Shown here piece after piece: positions 14,319 through 14,565 of a stretch of 14,565 nt of DNA. This DNA comes from CAZUZS01 sp964624795. GTDB lineage: Bacteria; Calditrichota; Calditrichia; RBG-13-44-9. The translations under genes and the position numbers were made by a program. The stretch's first letter is position 1, and each line of letters opens with the position of its first letter. The notes under the pieces are model-generated. The model ran no database searches, was not told where the DNA came from, and saw only the letters and a program-made list of their open reading frames with translations. The stretch spans positions 1-14,565 of the forward strand of contig CAZUZS010000092.1 in the NCBI GenBank assembly GCA_964624795.1, given 5' to 3'.

Positions 14319-14565
14319 TCAATAGTTAGGATTCACACAATGTTGTCGGCCTAATTGTGGGTCATAATATCTTGCCCAAAAATAGTGCAGCCCGGTGCCC
14401 CGGTCGCGCTCCTTGAAATTCTGGAAGAATTTCATCCCGATTTGCTGTGCTGGACACACAGCAAATCGGGATACCGGCAAACTGGTAGGCCGATTCATCG
14501 CCTGATGCTGTTTTAAGCTCGCCGAATGGATAGCCACGTAAGTGGTGCCTGACGGCATAATCCCG
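14319..14565 (-). pseudogene. C-terminal remnant of an RHS/YD-repeat protein, frameshifted, running off the window
   Basis: The minus strand encodes both halves of the RHS-repeat-associated core, but in different frames. From 14565 to 14473 the frame reads GYPFGELKTASGDESAYQFAG, the usual lead-in to the core. From about 14432 to 14322 another frame gives FKERDRGTGLHYFWARYYDP and QLGR, the classic core end, followed by VNPNY and a TGA. Between the halves lie 55 bp, 39 of which are a perfect palindrome; 55 is not a multiple of three, so this insertion alone could cause the frameshift. In the first frame, translation would instead run into an early stop. RHS proteins are large secreted or surface shells that often carry C-terminal toxins; none follows here. 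The bulk of the gene lies beyond the window, so whether the whole gene is dead is unknown. Confidence 0.7.
14434..14472. repeat. 39-bp palindromic element, 16-bp perfect stem, inserted in the RHS remnant
   Basis: ATCCCGATTTGCTGTG (14434-14449) and its exact complement (14457-14472) flank the 7-nt loop CTGGACA. It begins exactly after the Phe-Ala-Gly codons of the RHS core, where such genes normally continue with Gly-Lys-Glu. It shares its outer 7 bp and its loop length with the hairpin at 7538-7564. Confidence 0.8.

Noticed and set aside
14319..14558. 79-aa free-standing protein
   Set aside because: Its first half is a wrong-frame reading of the RHS lead-in and of the palindrome; only the second half is real RHS sequence.

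Overview
The window looks like a chromosomal piece of a Gram-negative bacterium of the Bacteroidetes/FCB superphylum, perhaps a Calditrichaeota/KSB1- or Ignavibacteria-like lineage. The evidence is a secreted protein ending in a type IX-secretion-style sorting domain with the motif YPNPFNPST, a short AMP nucleosidase of the Bacteroidetes type, an outer-membrane barrel protein, and an RHS-type protein remnant. The taxon is inferred; no marker gene is present.

Left part (1-2841): a rightward gene encodes a long, divergent relative of GlpX (class II fructose-1,6-bisphosphatase superfamily) in which all five metal-ligand positions appear to be kept. It converges on a leftward AMP nucleosidase gene (amn) with its own sigma70-like promoter.

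Middle part (3028-7440): a leftward four-gene cluster that looks like a zinc/manganese acquisition unit. In transcription order it holds a small DUF2946/CopL-like membrane protein with an HNH motif, a coiled-coil outer-membrane porin ending in GPHKHERY, a ZnuA/TroA-type periplasmic metal-binding protein, and a ZnuB-type permease carrying an unusual C-terminal HEAT-like extension. The model is outer membrane, then periplasm, then inner membrane import. No ATPase (ZnuC) gene is in the window, so it must be encoded elsewhere. A 7-8-7 palindrome lies over the expected -35 region of the cluster and is a candidate metal-responsive operator.

Right-middle (7538-13163): a leftward secreted phytase-like beta-propeller with a T9SS sorting domain; then a RAYT (REP-associated Y1 transposase) gene flanked by inverted pairs of REP sequences (a REPtron); then a large secreted glycoside hydrolase of the glycogen-debranching/glucodextranase type. 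The hydrolase gene begins with GTG, and a 9-6-9 palindrome overlaps its putative promoter.

Right end (13164-14565): a visibly AT-richer region with a predicted lipoprotein of unknown function behind the tail of a degraded RHS gene. The RHS core is split by a 39-bp perfect palindrome and a frameshift. This palindrome and the hairpin at 7538-7564 share the ends ATCCCGA/TCGGGAT and a 7-nt loop, and may belong to one family of small dispersed palindromic elements.
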